The position numbers and the translations under genes are program-made. 64,000 nucleotides of DNA from Lethocerus indicus (Eukaryota; Arthropoda; Insecta; Hemiptera; Belostomatidae): the NCBI GenBank assembly GCA_019843655.1, contig JACDQD010000103.1:3658001-3722000 (forward strand), given 5' to 3'. Under the pieces are notes generated by a model. That model saw nothing but the letters and a program-made list of their open reading frames with translations, was not told the origin of the DNA and did not search any database. This document shows, one piece after another, positions 40,441 to 50,192 of this stretch (position 1 is its first letter; every line of letters begins with the position of its first letter).

Positions 40441-41600
40441 ACACTCTTATTCCCTCCGGACTTCCCGAGTAGACTATTCCTTACCCGGACGTCCCCGTTC
40501 CGACCCTTGTGCTCCCGGCACTCTCACCACCACTAGTATTACTCCGTTATATCCCCGTATACTCTTATTCACTCCGGACTTCCCCGGAAGACTATTCCTT
40601 ACCCGGACTTCCCCGTTCCGTCCCTTGTGCCCCGGTATTCTCCCAACCACCAGTATCCTTAAATAAATTATAGTTATATCCCTTGCTTAACACTCACCCC
40701 AAGTTATTACTCCGTTATATCATACACACTCTTATTCTCCAGACCCTGACTTCCTCTGTATTCATTCCCTTATAATTTTTCTCCTCTGTAGACTTCCTCT
40801 GTAGACCATTCTACCTATTACTCGACCTCAGAACGTCCCTGTTCCCCGTCCCCCTTGCATTGGCACTCACCCCCAAGACCAGTATTACTCCGTTATATCC
40901 CGTACACTCTTATTCACTCGGACTTCCTCTGTAGACTATTCCTTACCCGAACTTCCCCGTTCCGTCCCCTTGGCATGTGCCCCAAGCCACCGTTATATCA
41001 CCAACTCCACGGAGTCACCCCTTGTTCACTCCCCAACGATATCTCTCCGTTACACTAGTAGACAGTACCCCTTATGTGTTCCGTCCCTTGTGCTTCGGCA
41101 CTCTCACCATGACCAGTATTACTCCCCGTCACCCATCACTCTTATTCTCGGACTTACCCAGTAGCTAATTCCTTACCCGAACGTCCCCGTTCCGTCCTTG
41201 TAGGCACTCTCCCATTCCGTATTACGAGTTACTTATTGCACTGGATCCGGACTTCCCCATTGTTACCGAACCTTCCTTACGTGCCCGCACTATTTCCGTA
41301 TTGGACTTCCAGTAGACCTTTCCTTATCCAGAGTCCCCGTTCCGTCCTTGCATCACTCTGACGACCGACCATGTATTACGTATTGTCCCCGTACACTCTT
41401 ATTCAATCCGGACTCTCCCATTAGACTATTCCTTACCCGGACGTCCCCGCTCCTTTAATTGTGCCCCGGTACTCTCCCCACAACCAGTACTCCTCCGTTA
41501 TATCCCCGTACACTCTTGCTCTCTCCGGACTGCACCGGTAGACTATATCATACCCGGACGTCCCCGTGGCTACCAATTCCTTCCGGTTTTATTTCTGTCG
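40441..41600 (+). repeat. Module 4, 117-bp satellite, plus orientation
   Basis: Two fairly clean units (40,441-40,650) are followed by degenerate units. A clean final unit (41,390-41,600) runs into the 20-bp satellite. Confidence 0.78.
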
Positions 41601-43155
41601 GGTCCAACCGCTCGGTTCTACCCATTTTTACTCGGTTCTACCCGTTTCTTCCTCTATCCAGTTCTTTTGTATAATCTATCCTGATATTCCGCACTATATT
41701 CGCTGATCCTGTTTATATTCGGTGGTCGGTTCTATCCATGTATTTCTGTCCTTGTCTGATATTTTAGTTCTGTTTGATAGTTCGTTTGTCCGGATATTCG
41801 TTATTTCAGGTTATTTTAGTTCGGTTTGTTCTGTCGATATTTCCGGTTCCTTTCAGATATTTCCGGTATTGTTGGGATATTTCCGGCTCTGTCCGGATAT
41901 TTCCGGTTCTGGACGGCTATTTTCGGTATATTCTGGATATTTCCGTGCTACCTGGATATTTCCGGTATTTTCTGGATATTTCTGGTTCTGTCCGGATATT
42001 TCTGGTTCCATCCAGATATTTCCGGTCCCGCCACGATATTTCCGGTTTAATCCGGATATTTCCACTTCAATCCGGATAATTCCGGTTTAATCCGGGTATT
42101 TCCGGTTTAACCCGGATATTTCCAATTGTGGGCGGATATTTCCGGTTCTGCCCGGATAATACCGGTTATGCCGGGATATTTCCGGAACCATCTCAGTAAA
42201 ACTAGATAAAACCAAAAAAATCCGGATTTAACTGGAAATACCAGCCTAGAAATTGTATTATCCGGGTAATATCAGAAGAACCACAATAGAACCAGACAAA
42301 ACAAGATAGAGCCAAAAACAATCAATTTAAACCGGAAATATAGGAATAGAACCGGAAATATGCTGATCAAACCGGAAATGTCGGGATAGATCAAGGAATA
42401 TACAGAAAATACCGTAAATAACCGGGTTAAACCGGAAATATCAAGATTGAACTGGATATATCCGGAATAAACCGGAAATATCCGGACGGAACCGGAAATA
42501 TTTGGATAAACCAGAAATATCAGGAAAAAACCGGAAATATCGGGATTAAACCGGAAATATCCGGGTTAAACCGGAAATATCCGGATTAAGCCGGAAATAA
42601 CCGGATTAAACCGGAATTATCCGGACTGAAGTGGAAATATCCGGATTAAACCGGAAATATCAAAACAGAACCTGATATATCCGAAAATAACCGGATATAT
42701 CCGGACGGAAACGGAAATTCATGATAGACCCGGAATTATCCGAAAATAATCTGAAAAATCCGGACAGAAACGGAAATATCCGTACAAAACCGGAAATAAC
42801 CTGACAGGACCGGATATTCCAGACAGAACCGGAAATATCCGAAAATAACCGGAAATTCCAAAAAAGAACCGAAAATACCAGGGCTGACCCGGAAATATCC
42901 AAAAAAAACGGAAATATCCGGACAGAACAAGAAGTATCCGGAATATACCGAAATTATCCGGATAGGACCGGAAATATCAGGATGTATCCGGAAATATAAG
43001 GATAGAACTGGAAATATCCGGACAGAACAAGATATATTCCGATAGAACAGGTAATATCAGGAATAAACCAGAACAATACAAATAGAAAGGAAATATCCGG
43101 CTAGAAACGAATATATCCGTAATGAACCAGAACTATCCGGAAACAACAAGAGCTT
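41601..43155. repeat. Module 4, 20-bp satellite with orientation flip
   Basis: Plus-oriented 20-bp units run to about 42,180 (partly deleted at 41,650-41,840). The flip at GGAACCATCTCAGTAAAACT is followed by about 950 bp of minus-oriented units. The arms are unequal in length (about 0.6 versus 0.95 kb), so the palindrome is asymmetric. Confidence 0.88.
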
Positions 43156-45123
43156 ACGGGGATATAACGGAGTATTACTGGTCGTGGGGAGAGTCCCGGG
43201 GCACAAGGGACGGAACAGTGACGTCCGGGTAAGAATAGTCTACCGGGGAAGTCCGGATTAAATAAGAGCGTACGGGGATATAAGGGAGTAATACTGGTTG
43301 GGAAGAGTGCCGGGGCACAAAGGACGGAACGGGGACGTCCGGGTAAGGAATAGTTTAACGGGGGAGTCCGGATTGAATAAGAGTGTACGGGGATATAACG
43401 GAGTAATACTGGTCGTGGGGAGAGTGCCGGGGCACAAGGGACGGAACGGGGACGTCCGGGTAAGGAATAGTCTACCGGGGAAGTCCGGAGTGAATAAGAG
43501 TGTACGGGGATATAACGGAGTAATACTGGTCTCGGGGAGAGTGCCGGGGCACAAGGGACGGAACGGGGACGTCCGGGTAAGGTAAATAGACCAGAAGTAG
43601 AAAGGGGACTGGGTAAGTGTCTACAAGTAGGTCCAGGGACGGACAATGAGTAGAGGTTAACCAGGTGTAGAATTACCGGTCGTGGGGAGATAAGGCAACA
43701 GTCGGGTACGGGTAAGTAGGTAAGGGACGGAACAGGGACGTCTAGCCCAGATAGTCTACCACGACGTAGTGAATCTACAGAGAACTATAACCAAAAAGGT
43801 AAATAAGATACGGGACGGATATAATGGTCCGGAGTCAGTACAGGGATATAAAGAGTAATACTGGTCTCTGTGAGGACAGTAGTGAATAAGGCAGGGATAT
43901 AGCGGTTACAGGGCCGGACGGGACGTCAGAAATGAATAACTAAGTCTAGATAAACAAGCATTACTGGGCAGTCCGCCAAAAAAAAAGGGAGTGAATAAGA
44001 GTGTACGGGGATATAACGGCGTAATACTGGTCCTGGGGATAGTACCGGGGCGCAAGGGGCGGAACGAGGACGTTCGGGTTAGGAATAGTCTACCAGGGAA
44101 GTCCGTAGTGAATAAGAGTGTACGGGGATATAACGGAGTATTACTGGTCGTGGGGAGAGTCCCGGGGCACAAGGGACGGAACGGGGACGTCCGGGTAGGA
44201 ATAGTCTCCCGGGGAAGTCCGGATTGAATAAGAGCGTACGGGGATATAAGGGAGTAATACTGGTCGTGGGGATAGTACCGGGGCACAAGGGACGGAACGG
44301 GAACAGTCTGTGAGCGAATCACAGAGTCCGGTGAGAGTAAAGAGTGTACGGGGGATATAACAGTAATACTGTCCGTATATCCGACTGAGGATATAAAGGA
44401 ATGGGGCAAAACCGGGGGCACAAGGAACGGAACAGGGACGTCCGGGTAAGGAATAGTCTACCGGGGAAGTCCGGAGTGAATAAGAGTGTACGGGGATATA
44501 AGGGAGTAATACTGGTGGTGGGGAGAGTGCCGGGGCACAAGGAACGGAACGTGGACGTCCGGTGAAGGAATAGTCTACCGGGGAAGTCCGGAGTGAACGA
44601 GAACGTACGGGGATATAACGGAGTAATACTGTTCGTGGGGACAGTGCCGGAGCACACGGGACGGAACGGGGACGTCCGGGTAAGGAATAGTCTACGTCCG
44701 GAGTGAATAAGAGTGTACGGGGATATAACGGAGTAATACTGGTCGTGGGGAGAGTGCCGGGGCACAAGGGACGGAACGGGGACGTCCGGGTAAGGAATAG
44801 TCTACCGGGGAAGTCCGGAGTGAATAAGAGTGTACGGGGATATAACGGAGTAATACTGGTCGTGGGGAGAGTGCCGGGGCACAAGGGACGGAACGGGGAC
44901 GTCCGGGTAAGGAATAGTCTACCGGGGAAGTCCGGAGTGAATAAGAGTGTACGGGGATATAACGGAGTAATACTGGTCGTGGGGACAGGGACGTCCGGGT
45001 AAGGAATAGTCACCGGGTAAGGGGTTTAACGGGACGTCTGGTCGTGTAAAGAACGGATACAGGACGTCCGGGAGGGTGGGAATAGTCTACCGGTCGTGGG
45101 GAGTCTACCGGGGAAGTCCGGAG
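43156..45123 (-). repeat. Module 4, 117-bp satellite, minus orientation (best preserved)
   Basis: This is the cleanest 117-bp array. Units starting GTACGGGGATATAACGG at 44,715 and 44,832 are identical over their full 117 bp, and the next starts at 44,949. Because 117 is 39 codons, frames stay open on both strands over several units (minus strand 44,141-45,013, 290 codons). These have no signal peptide or domain and are judged to be by-products. Confidence 0.9.
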
Positions 45124-45492
45124 TTTATATGGCCTTACGGGATATGGGTATGGCTAGGACAGTTTGCTGGGCTGTTTGAGAAGAGGCGAAGAGAAATCTG
45201 AATTGGGTGGAATTTTCCTAGAGAACGACAGAGGTCATTTGAAGGTTGCTCCGTGACGTATGAATCCCGGTCTCCTTCAAATGACCTCTGTCGTTCTCTA
45301 GGAAAATTCGACCGAATTCAGATTTCACTTCTGGTCTCCTCTAGCCCAGCCCATTAGGCCTAGCCCAATTCATTGGCCGCCCGGCATCTGTTCGCGTTCT
45401 CTCTATGCCTTTGCCAACTCGGGACTAGTATCTCTCGGTTAAACTAATATATTAATAAAAATATATTATGAATAAATTTATATAAATAAATA

Positions 45493-45534
<42 letters not shown>

Positions 45535-45811
45535 CCATACATATCGGATTATTATCTAGACTTCTTTTGTATCTTATTGTTCTGCGTTAAATGTTTCATA
45601 TTTATTTGGTTTAAATATTTATTTATTAAGAGTAAGAGGGAGTTGGCACCTTAACATTTGAATGAGATTATGATTTCCATTTCGAAGATTTGAGTTGAGG
45701 TACGGACGCCAATATGTAACCCGCGATGAATATTACTCAGTTAGACTAGTCGATAGGCAACATTTAGAACAAAAACTATCACAGTACGCCGCGTTGCACT
45801 TTAGTGAACAC
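45124..45811 (+). repeat. Right terminal inverted repeat (~688 bp)
   Basis: Reverse complement of 22,702-23,379. It has a hairpin at 45,193-45,245 and 45,274-45,326, an AT-rich zone with a long (TA)n run (about 45,495-45,530), and the outer part from about 45,680 to 45,811 ending TTTAGTGAACAC. The outer part matches the left end inverted (for example GATGAATATTACTCA and GGCAACATTTA) and is absent from the three internal copies. Confidence 0.82.
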
Positions 45812-46045
45812 TGGTTCTATTCGGGTATATCCGGTTCTATCCAATTTTTTTCGGTTTTATTTTTTTTTTTACCGTGATAGATCCGTAAATATCCATAAAG
45901 AACTTGTAATATCTGGATAGAACAAAAAATATTCTGATATAACCTGGAAATATTCTTATACAACCGGATATATTATTATAGAACCGTATATATTCGTATA
46001 TCTGTATAGGACTATAAAGATCCGGATAGAATTATTTCCGTGTAT
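45812..46045. repeat. Diverged relic of the 20-bp satellite outside the block
   Basis: GGTTCTATTCGGGTATATCC and similar words run in plus orientation for about 50 bp. After a T-rich stretch, minus-oriented words follow (ATATCTGGATAGAAC, CCGGATATA, ATCCGGATAGAA). It looks like a miniature, old version of the flip at the centre of each module. Confidence 0.65.
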
Positions 46046-49000
46046 AAAATTGAAATAATAATTTTTTAATTGTTATTTTAATATTATTTTAATACATAAC
46101 TTCGTGTATAATTATAAATATTATTTAATTCATTTTTCATAAAGTATATATTTTTTTTAATAATCTCTGTTACTTATTTCCTATACTCTCTTACAATTAA
46201 TTAAATTGTGAGGGTATAAATTATTCCGTGGATTAGCCCGGTATTTGATTTAGTCGTGGATTCAATAAAGAAGCAAAGATTATATTGGAACACCCTATTG
46301 GAGTTACGTTAAAATAATATTGCAGTGCTTTCCAGAACGTAGATGGAAAGCAACGTAAGCGGTCACACAATATCTCCCTTACAGGGGATAAACATGTTTA
46401 CATGTAGAAAGGCGAGCTAGCCGGCGATGTTGGAACACGAGAACAAAGATTTAAGCGCAGGTGGACACGAATGTTCGCCGGCGCAATTAGGCCGTATTGA
46501 GGGTTATTGTCGGGTGATGGGGGGGGTTCGAGTCGGAGAGGTCAGGCCGAAGATAAGGGAACACGAGCCCGGCTGTGAGGGCAGGTCGTGACGAGTGGCC
46601 GGAGAGAGCGGCGTTACAGATCGCTGTGGGAACTTCCCGCTTGGGCCGACCGACGACCGGGCCAAAGGCCACGGCCGAGGGCCACGGCCTCCACGGTCAC
46701 CGACACCGCACCCTACACAGCCGACAAATAAATACGACAATCGGTCAACTATTGAAATACGCGGGTATTTCGAAATTGAAACAATATTTCGCTTTTTCGG
46801 TTATGATTCCAACCCACCACTATCCAATCGTGGGATGGACACGACTATTAATTTAATCAGGCCGTTTTATTGGAAATATCGACTTAATTTCTGAACCCAT
46901 TCGGGAAACAATTTTCGGAACTGAATTGCGTCCAATATTGTTTACATTGTATCTTTTTACAGATTCGCAATAACATTCTGTGTATTAAAATAACGGAGCG
47001 ACGAAGAGATATACAATATTGTAACATTAATAATATAATTTGCCGTCAGAGTTTACGGGCTACAGTTTTTATTGCGATATATTAAAGACCGTCTATTATT
47101 AGGCGGAGTCTAAATAACGCACTTTACGGTGAAATATTGGTGTGTACTTGTAAAAATGAGAATGATTAAGATACGCTGACTTTTTATACTCCTAGCCCCG
47201 TTAGATTCCTGTCGGTCGATGAGCACCGGGCCAAGAAAAAGTGGAGTGCTTCGACCCTCCCGTTATATGGAAATCCATTGGACAGAATCCCGTGATCTAG
47301 TTGTACTCATCAATCGTACGCCAGACTCAATCGGACCTTTCTCCGGGCTAAATGAACACGCATTTATTTCCCTTTGGGCCGGCGAATGTAATTTTTCCCG
47401 TCCGAGTTTTTTTCCCTCCATCACTGACCCAGCAGATCACCGACAAGTTGTTCGTGTCGCAGTATACGTTCTCGAAAACGTGATATTATCACTGCGGATA
47501 TTATCTGGACAGTCCTCGTTTTTGCGTTAATACTTATTGCGAAGCTAATATCCATTACATTACGTTTCCTCGTATTTTCGCCGTCGCTATTTACACGAGG
47601 CTGTGACTTTGCGACTACTAATAAATTGGACGTTTGGAGCGGAAAATAGAGGGGAAAGTATCGGTGAATCACCGCCCCCGTTTCTTTCTGTCCTGCCGAC
47701 GGGTCACATTAGGTGTTAACAAGTGGATTTCCCTCCGCTCGCCCGAAGTGGGAAAGCGCCCCCTCCAAATCCGGGAAGCTTGTCAGCGGCAAACAAATCA
47801 GATTTATCGGACGGGGAGCAATACATAACGGGGGTCGGCCCCGACTGAGCGTGACAGGGGGCGAATATTAAGGAGCGTTGGGGTCCGGCGATGACGCTCC
47901 TAACTCGATAAGGGTGACCTTGTGGGGTGGCTTCTTTGTTGCGATCCGACCTATTCGTGACACATCTGCAACCGCCCAGACCGAATCTATTAACCATTAA
48001 ATCCTAACTACGTTACTGTTAGTTACTATCACCGTTTCAATTAATACAAATAGAACGTTCGTCCCATCATTTTTATTTTGCGACTCTCTTTTGATAAAAT
48101 CAAAGCCATTGGAATGTTTTGTAGACTAGAAAAATAAATCATCAATATTAATGGGCTCAATAATAAGAACAATAGAACCGGTGTCAGGAAGCTTCAAATT
48201 TTTGAGAAGAGTACGATTCATAACTTTTTCAACAAGGTCGCTGAGAATCATTAAATACTTGATACGCGCCTAACTGTGAGATTTTAGGTGATAATAAAAT
48301 TATGGGTGTTGAAAAAGATTGGAATCAGATGAACTACATCCAGATCCACTGTGGTAGATGACGTAGGCTCTTATCTATAGGGGAGCATTGATTGATTGAA
48401 AGAGCCGCTAAGCTGGTTCGATCAGATATATTTTGTCTTTCTTCCCCGCGCCCCACCATCACCCCGTAACGATTTGGCGTAGGGCTGAGAAAAAGGAGCG
48501 GCCCGCACGCAATATCGTGCTCAAACCACGAACTGGCCCACCTAATTACAGGGCGACTCCTCTTCGTGTGTTAATTTACAAACCGGGCCAGGGTAGGGCT
48601 TGAGCAATGGGAAATTTCGGTTAGTGTAGAAAATCTGCTCGCCGCGTCAATTTCCGTTGCTCGTTTATTAAAATAGCACCGGTATTAATCTCGTACCCTT
48701 GCCTGAACCTAATCGCTTTTCACTAACTGGAGAGAAAAAGTACAAAAAAATTGAAGATTTAATCATCAAAATTTTAATCTATATATCCCCGATATTACAT
48801 TAGTTTTTAAACACAGTAGTTAGCCATGTGGCTTGTTAGCCAGGTACTTACATTGATACCTACACTTTATTTTATAGGCATATGTGAGCAGTTCGTGAAT
48901 TAGTTAAGAGCAAGTGATGGACTATAGTTACGTGTTCATTAATAGTTCGGACACTATTTGTAGGTAACTCTGAATATTACTGGTGGAAAAATACAGATAT

Positions 49001-49156
49001 TTCTAGACTGGTTATTATTACAAGTAAAGGATTGCATTGGAACAAAGAAGCAAGAAAAACGTAAAGTGCTGTGAAAACCAGTAGTAAGATGATAGAATGA
49101 AGATATGAGGTTTAGTAGGAAATAAAAACGCATGCATATGAATTATGTAACGTATT
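46046..49156. other. Non-coding spacer between repeat block and gene cluster
   Basis: AT-rich DNA (46,050-46,350), GC-rich islands (46,420-46,730, 47,700-47,960 and 48,440-48,620) and mixed sequence. Open frames are at most about 103 codons, overlap on both strands and show no domain. No gene is supported. Confidence 0.6.
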
Positions 49157-49162
49157 TTTATT
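49157..49162 (-). terminator. Poly(A) signal of family gene 1
   Basis: AATAAA on the minus strand, about 36 bp beyond the stop codon of the gene ending at 49,198. It is the expected cleavage signal for a short 3' UTR. Confidence 0.65.
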
Positions 49163-49197
49163 TATAGTAATAAATTAAGGTACGTATAATCGAGGGA

Positions 49198-50136
49198 TTA
49201 AAAGTGGTGATCATTAAATCCGTGCCCATGTCCGATGCCATCCAACCCGGAGCCGAAGGATGATCCGAAGGAAGAGTCCGAACCATGAGAGATCACGGGT
49301 ACAGCCACTGGTACAGACTTCTCCACTAAATAGGGTACGTGGTGCTCAACAGGTACGGGTACCTTCACTGGAACGGGGTACGGTTTCTCTACAGGTACTG
49401 GTACGGGTTTCTCTACGTGTACAGGGTAGGGCTTTGGTACAGATACGGGGTAGGGACGGTCGACGGGTACTTTAACTGGGACGGGGTACGGTTTGTTGAC
49501 GGGGACCGGGTAGGGCCTGGCGACGGGCACGTGGACGGTGTACGGCCTTGGAACATCGACGGGGACCTTGACTGGTACAGGTATGAGCTTTTCTACTGGC
49601 ACTGGGACATTTTTGGTGACGATGTATGGTACAGGTTTCTCAACAGGGACTGGTACCGGCCTATCAACCGGGACGTGGTACGGCACTGGGACGTGCTTCT
49701 CGACGGGATAGGGCTGGGGTACGGGCACCTTTACGGGGTAAGGTACGTGCTTCTCGACTGGAACCGGGACTGGCTTCAGGATGTGCACAGGGACCGGACG
49801 GTCGACTGGAACTGAAATATGGACCGGCACATGCTTCTCAACGGGCACTGGGTATGGGACGGGCACCTCCTTGGTCAGCGTCACCGTCTTCACGTGGTGT
49901 TCATCGCCGATTCCGCTTCCCAGTCCGCTCAAATGTCCGCTTGAAAACCCGGTCGAAAGTCCCGATGAAAGGCCGTGACTTGCGTGCTCCAGATCATGTC
50001 CCGAATGTCCGCCGAAGAGTCCTCCGCTGAACCAGCCGCTGAACAGTCCTCTCTTCTCGTGCTTCTTCTCCTCCACTTTCTTGGTTTCGGCCGCCACCAG
50101 GCCCACTACAAACAACACTACTAATGCCACTTTCAT
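49198..50136 (-). CDS. Secreted PV/PY-repeat cuticular-type protein, family gene 1 (312 aa)
   Basis: Probably an extracellular structural protein of the cuticle or a similar matrix. Residues 1-16 (MKVALVVLFVVGLVAA) form a clear signal peptide. A charged stretch follows with EKRG at 27-30, a possible dibasic processing site. Residues 30-80 are Gly/Ser/His-rich. Residues 91-281 are an almost uninterrupted array of VPVPVEK, PYPV, KVPV and DRPVPV words. The tail is Gly/Ser/His-rich and ends HHF. There is no cysteine and no Rebers-Riddiford chitin-binding signature. High PV/PY density is the defining feature of the CPLCP group of insect cuticular proteins, and membership is inferred from composition. 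The gene has one exon. The start is fixed by the signal peptide and by the TATA and initiator just upstream. The tail differs from genes 2 and 3 but matches the fragment at 56,352-56,438. Confidence 0.9.
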   Translation of the reverse strand: MKVALVVLFVVGLVAAETKKVEEKKHEKRGLFSGWFSGGLFGGHSGHDLEHASHGLSSGLSTGFSSGHLSGLGSGIGDEHHVKTVTLTKEVPVPYPVPVEKHVPVHISVPVDRPVPVHILKPVPVPVEKHVPYPVKVPVPQPYPVEKHVPVPYHVPVDRPVPVPVEKPVPYIVTKNVPVPVEKLIPVPVKVPVDVPRPYTVHVPVARPYPVPVNKPYPVPVKVPVDRPYPVSVPKPYPVHVEKPVPVPVEKPYPVPVKVPVPVEHHVPYLVEKSVPVAVPVISHGSDSSFGSSFGSGLDGIGHGHGFNDHHF

Positions 50137-50156
50137 GTTTCAACTTCCAAATCACA

Positions 50157-50192
50157 ACTGATACTTCCAACCAGTTGATCATGGTATTTATA
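50157..50192 (-). promoter_or_regulatory. Core promoter of family gene 1 (TATA + TCAGT)
   Basis: On the minus strand, TATAAATA occupies 50,192-50,185 and the arthropod initiator TCAGT occupies 50,161-50,157. The first T of the TATA box lies 33 bp from the initiator A at 50,159. This gives a predicted 5' UTR of about 22 nt before the ATG at 50,136. Just upstream is a near-palindrome, CAGGCATGCGCCTG. Confidence 0.85.

Larger units (their letters stand above)
22702..45811. mobile_element. 23-kb composite foldback-like palindromic repeat block
   Basis: The block is bounded by inverted copies of a ~680-bp sequence whose ends both begin GTGTTCACT reading inward. Between them lie four palindromic modules. 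Each has a 117-bp satellite and a 20-bp satellite on the plus strand, then the same satellites inverted. Modules are separated by directly repeated hairpin-bearing copies of the terminal sequence. Long inverted repeats made of shorter tandem repeats are the hallmark of foldback elements such as Drosophila FB, and assigning this block to that kind of element is inference. No transposase or other element-encoded protein is visible, and no convincing target-site duplication is seen. It could instead be a satellite domain produced by repeated inverted duplication. Confidence 0.65.

Noticed and set aside
44141..45013. 290-codon frame with a 39-residue period
   Set aside because: Translation of tandem 117-bp units. 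The opposite strand is open as well, and equivalent units in other modules are full of frame-breaking indels.
22702..45811. CRISPR array or prokaryotic repeat system
   Set aside because: The repeats are contiguous satellites without unique spacers, no cas-like genes are present, and promoters and composition are eukaryotic.
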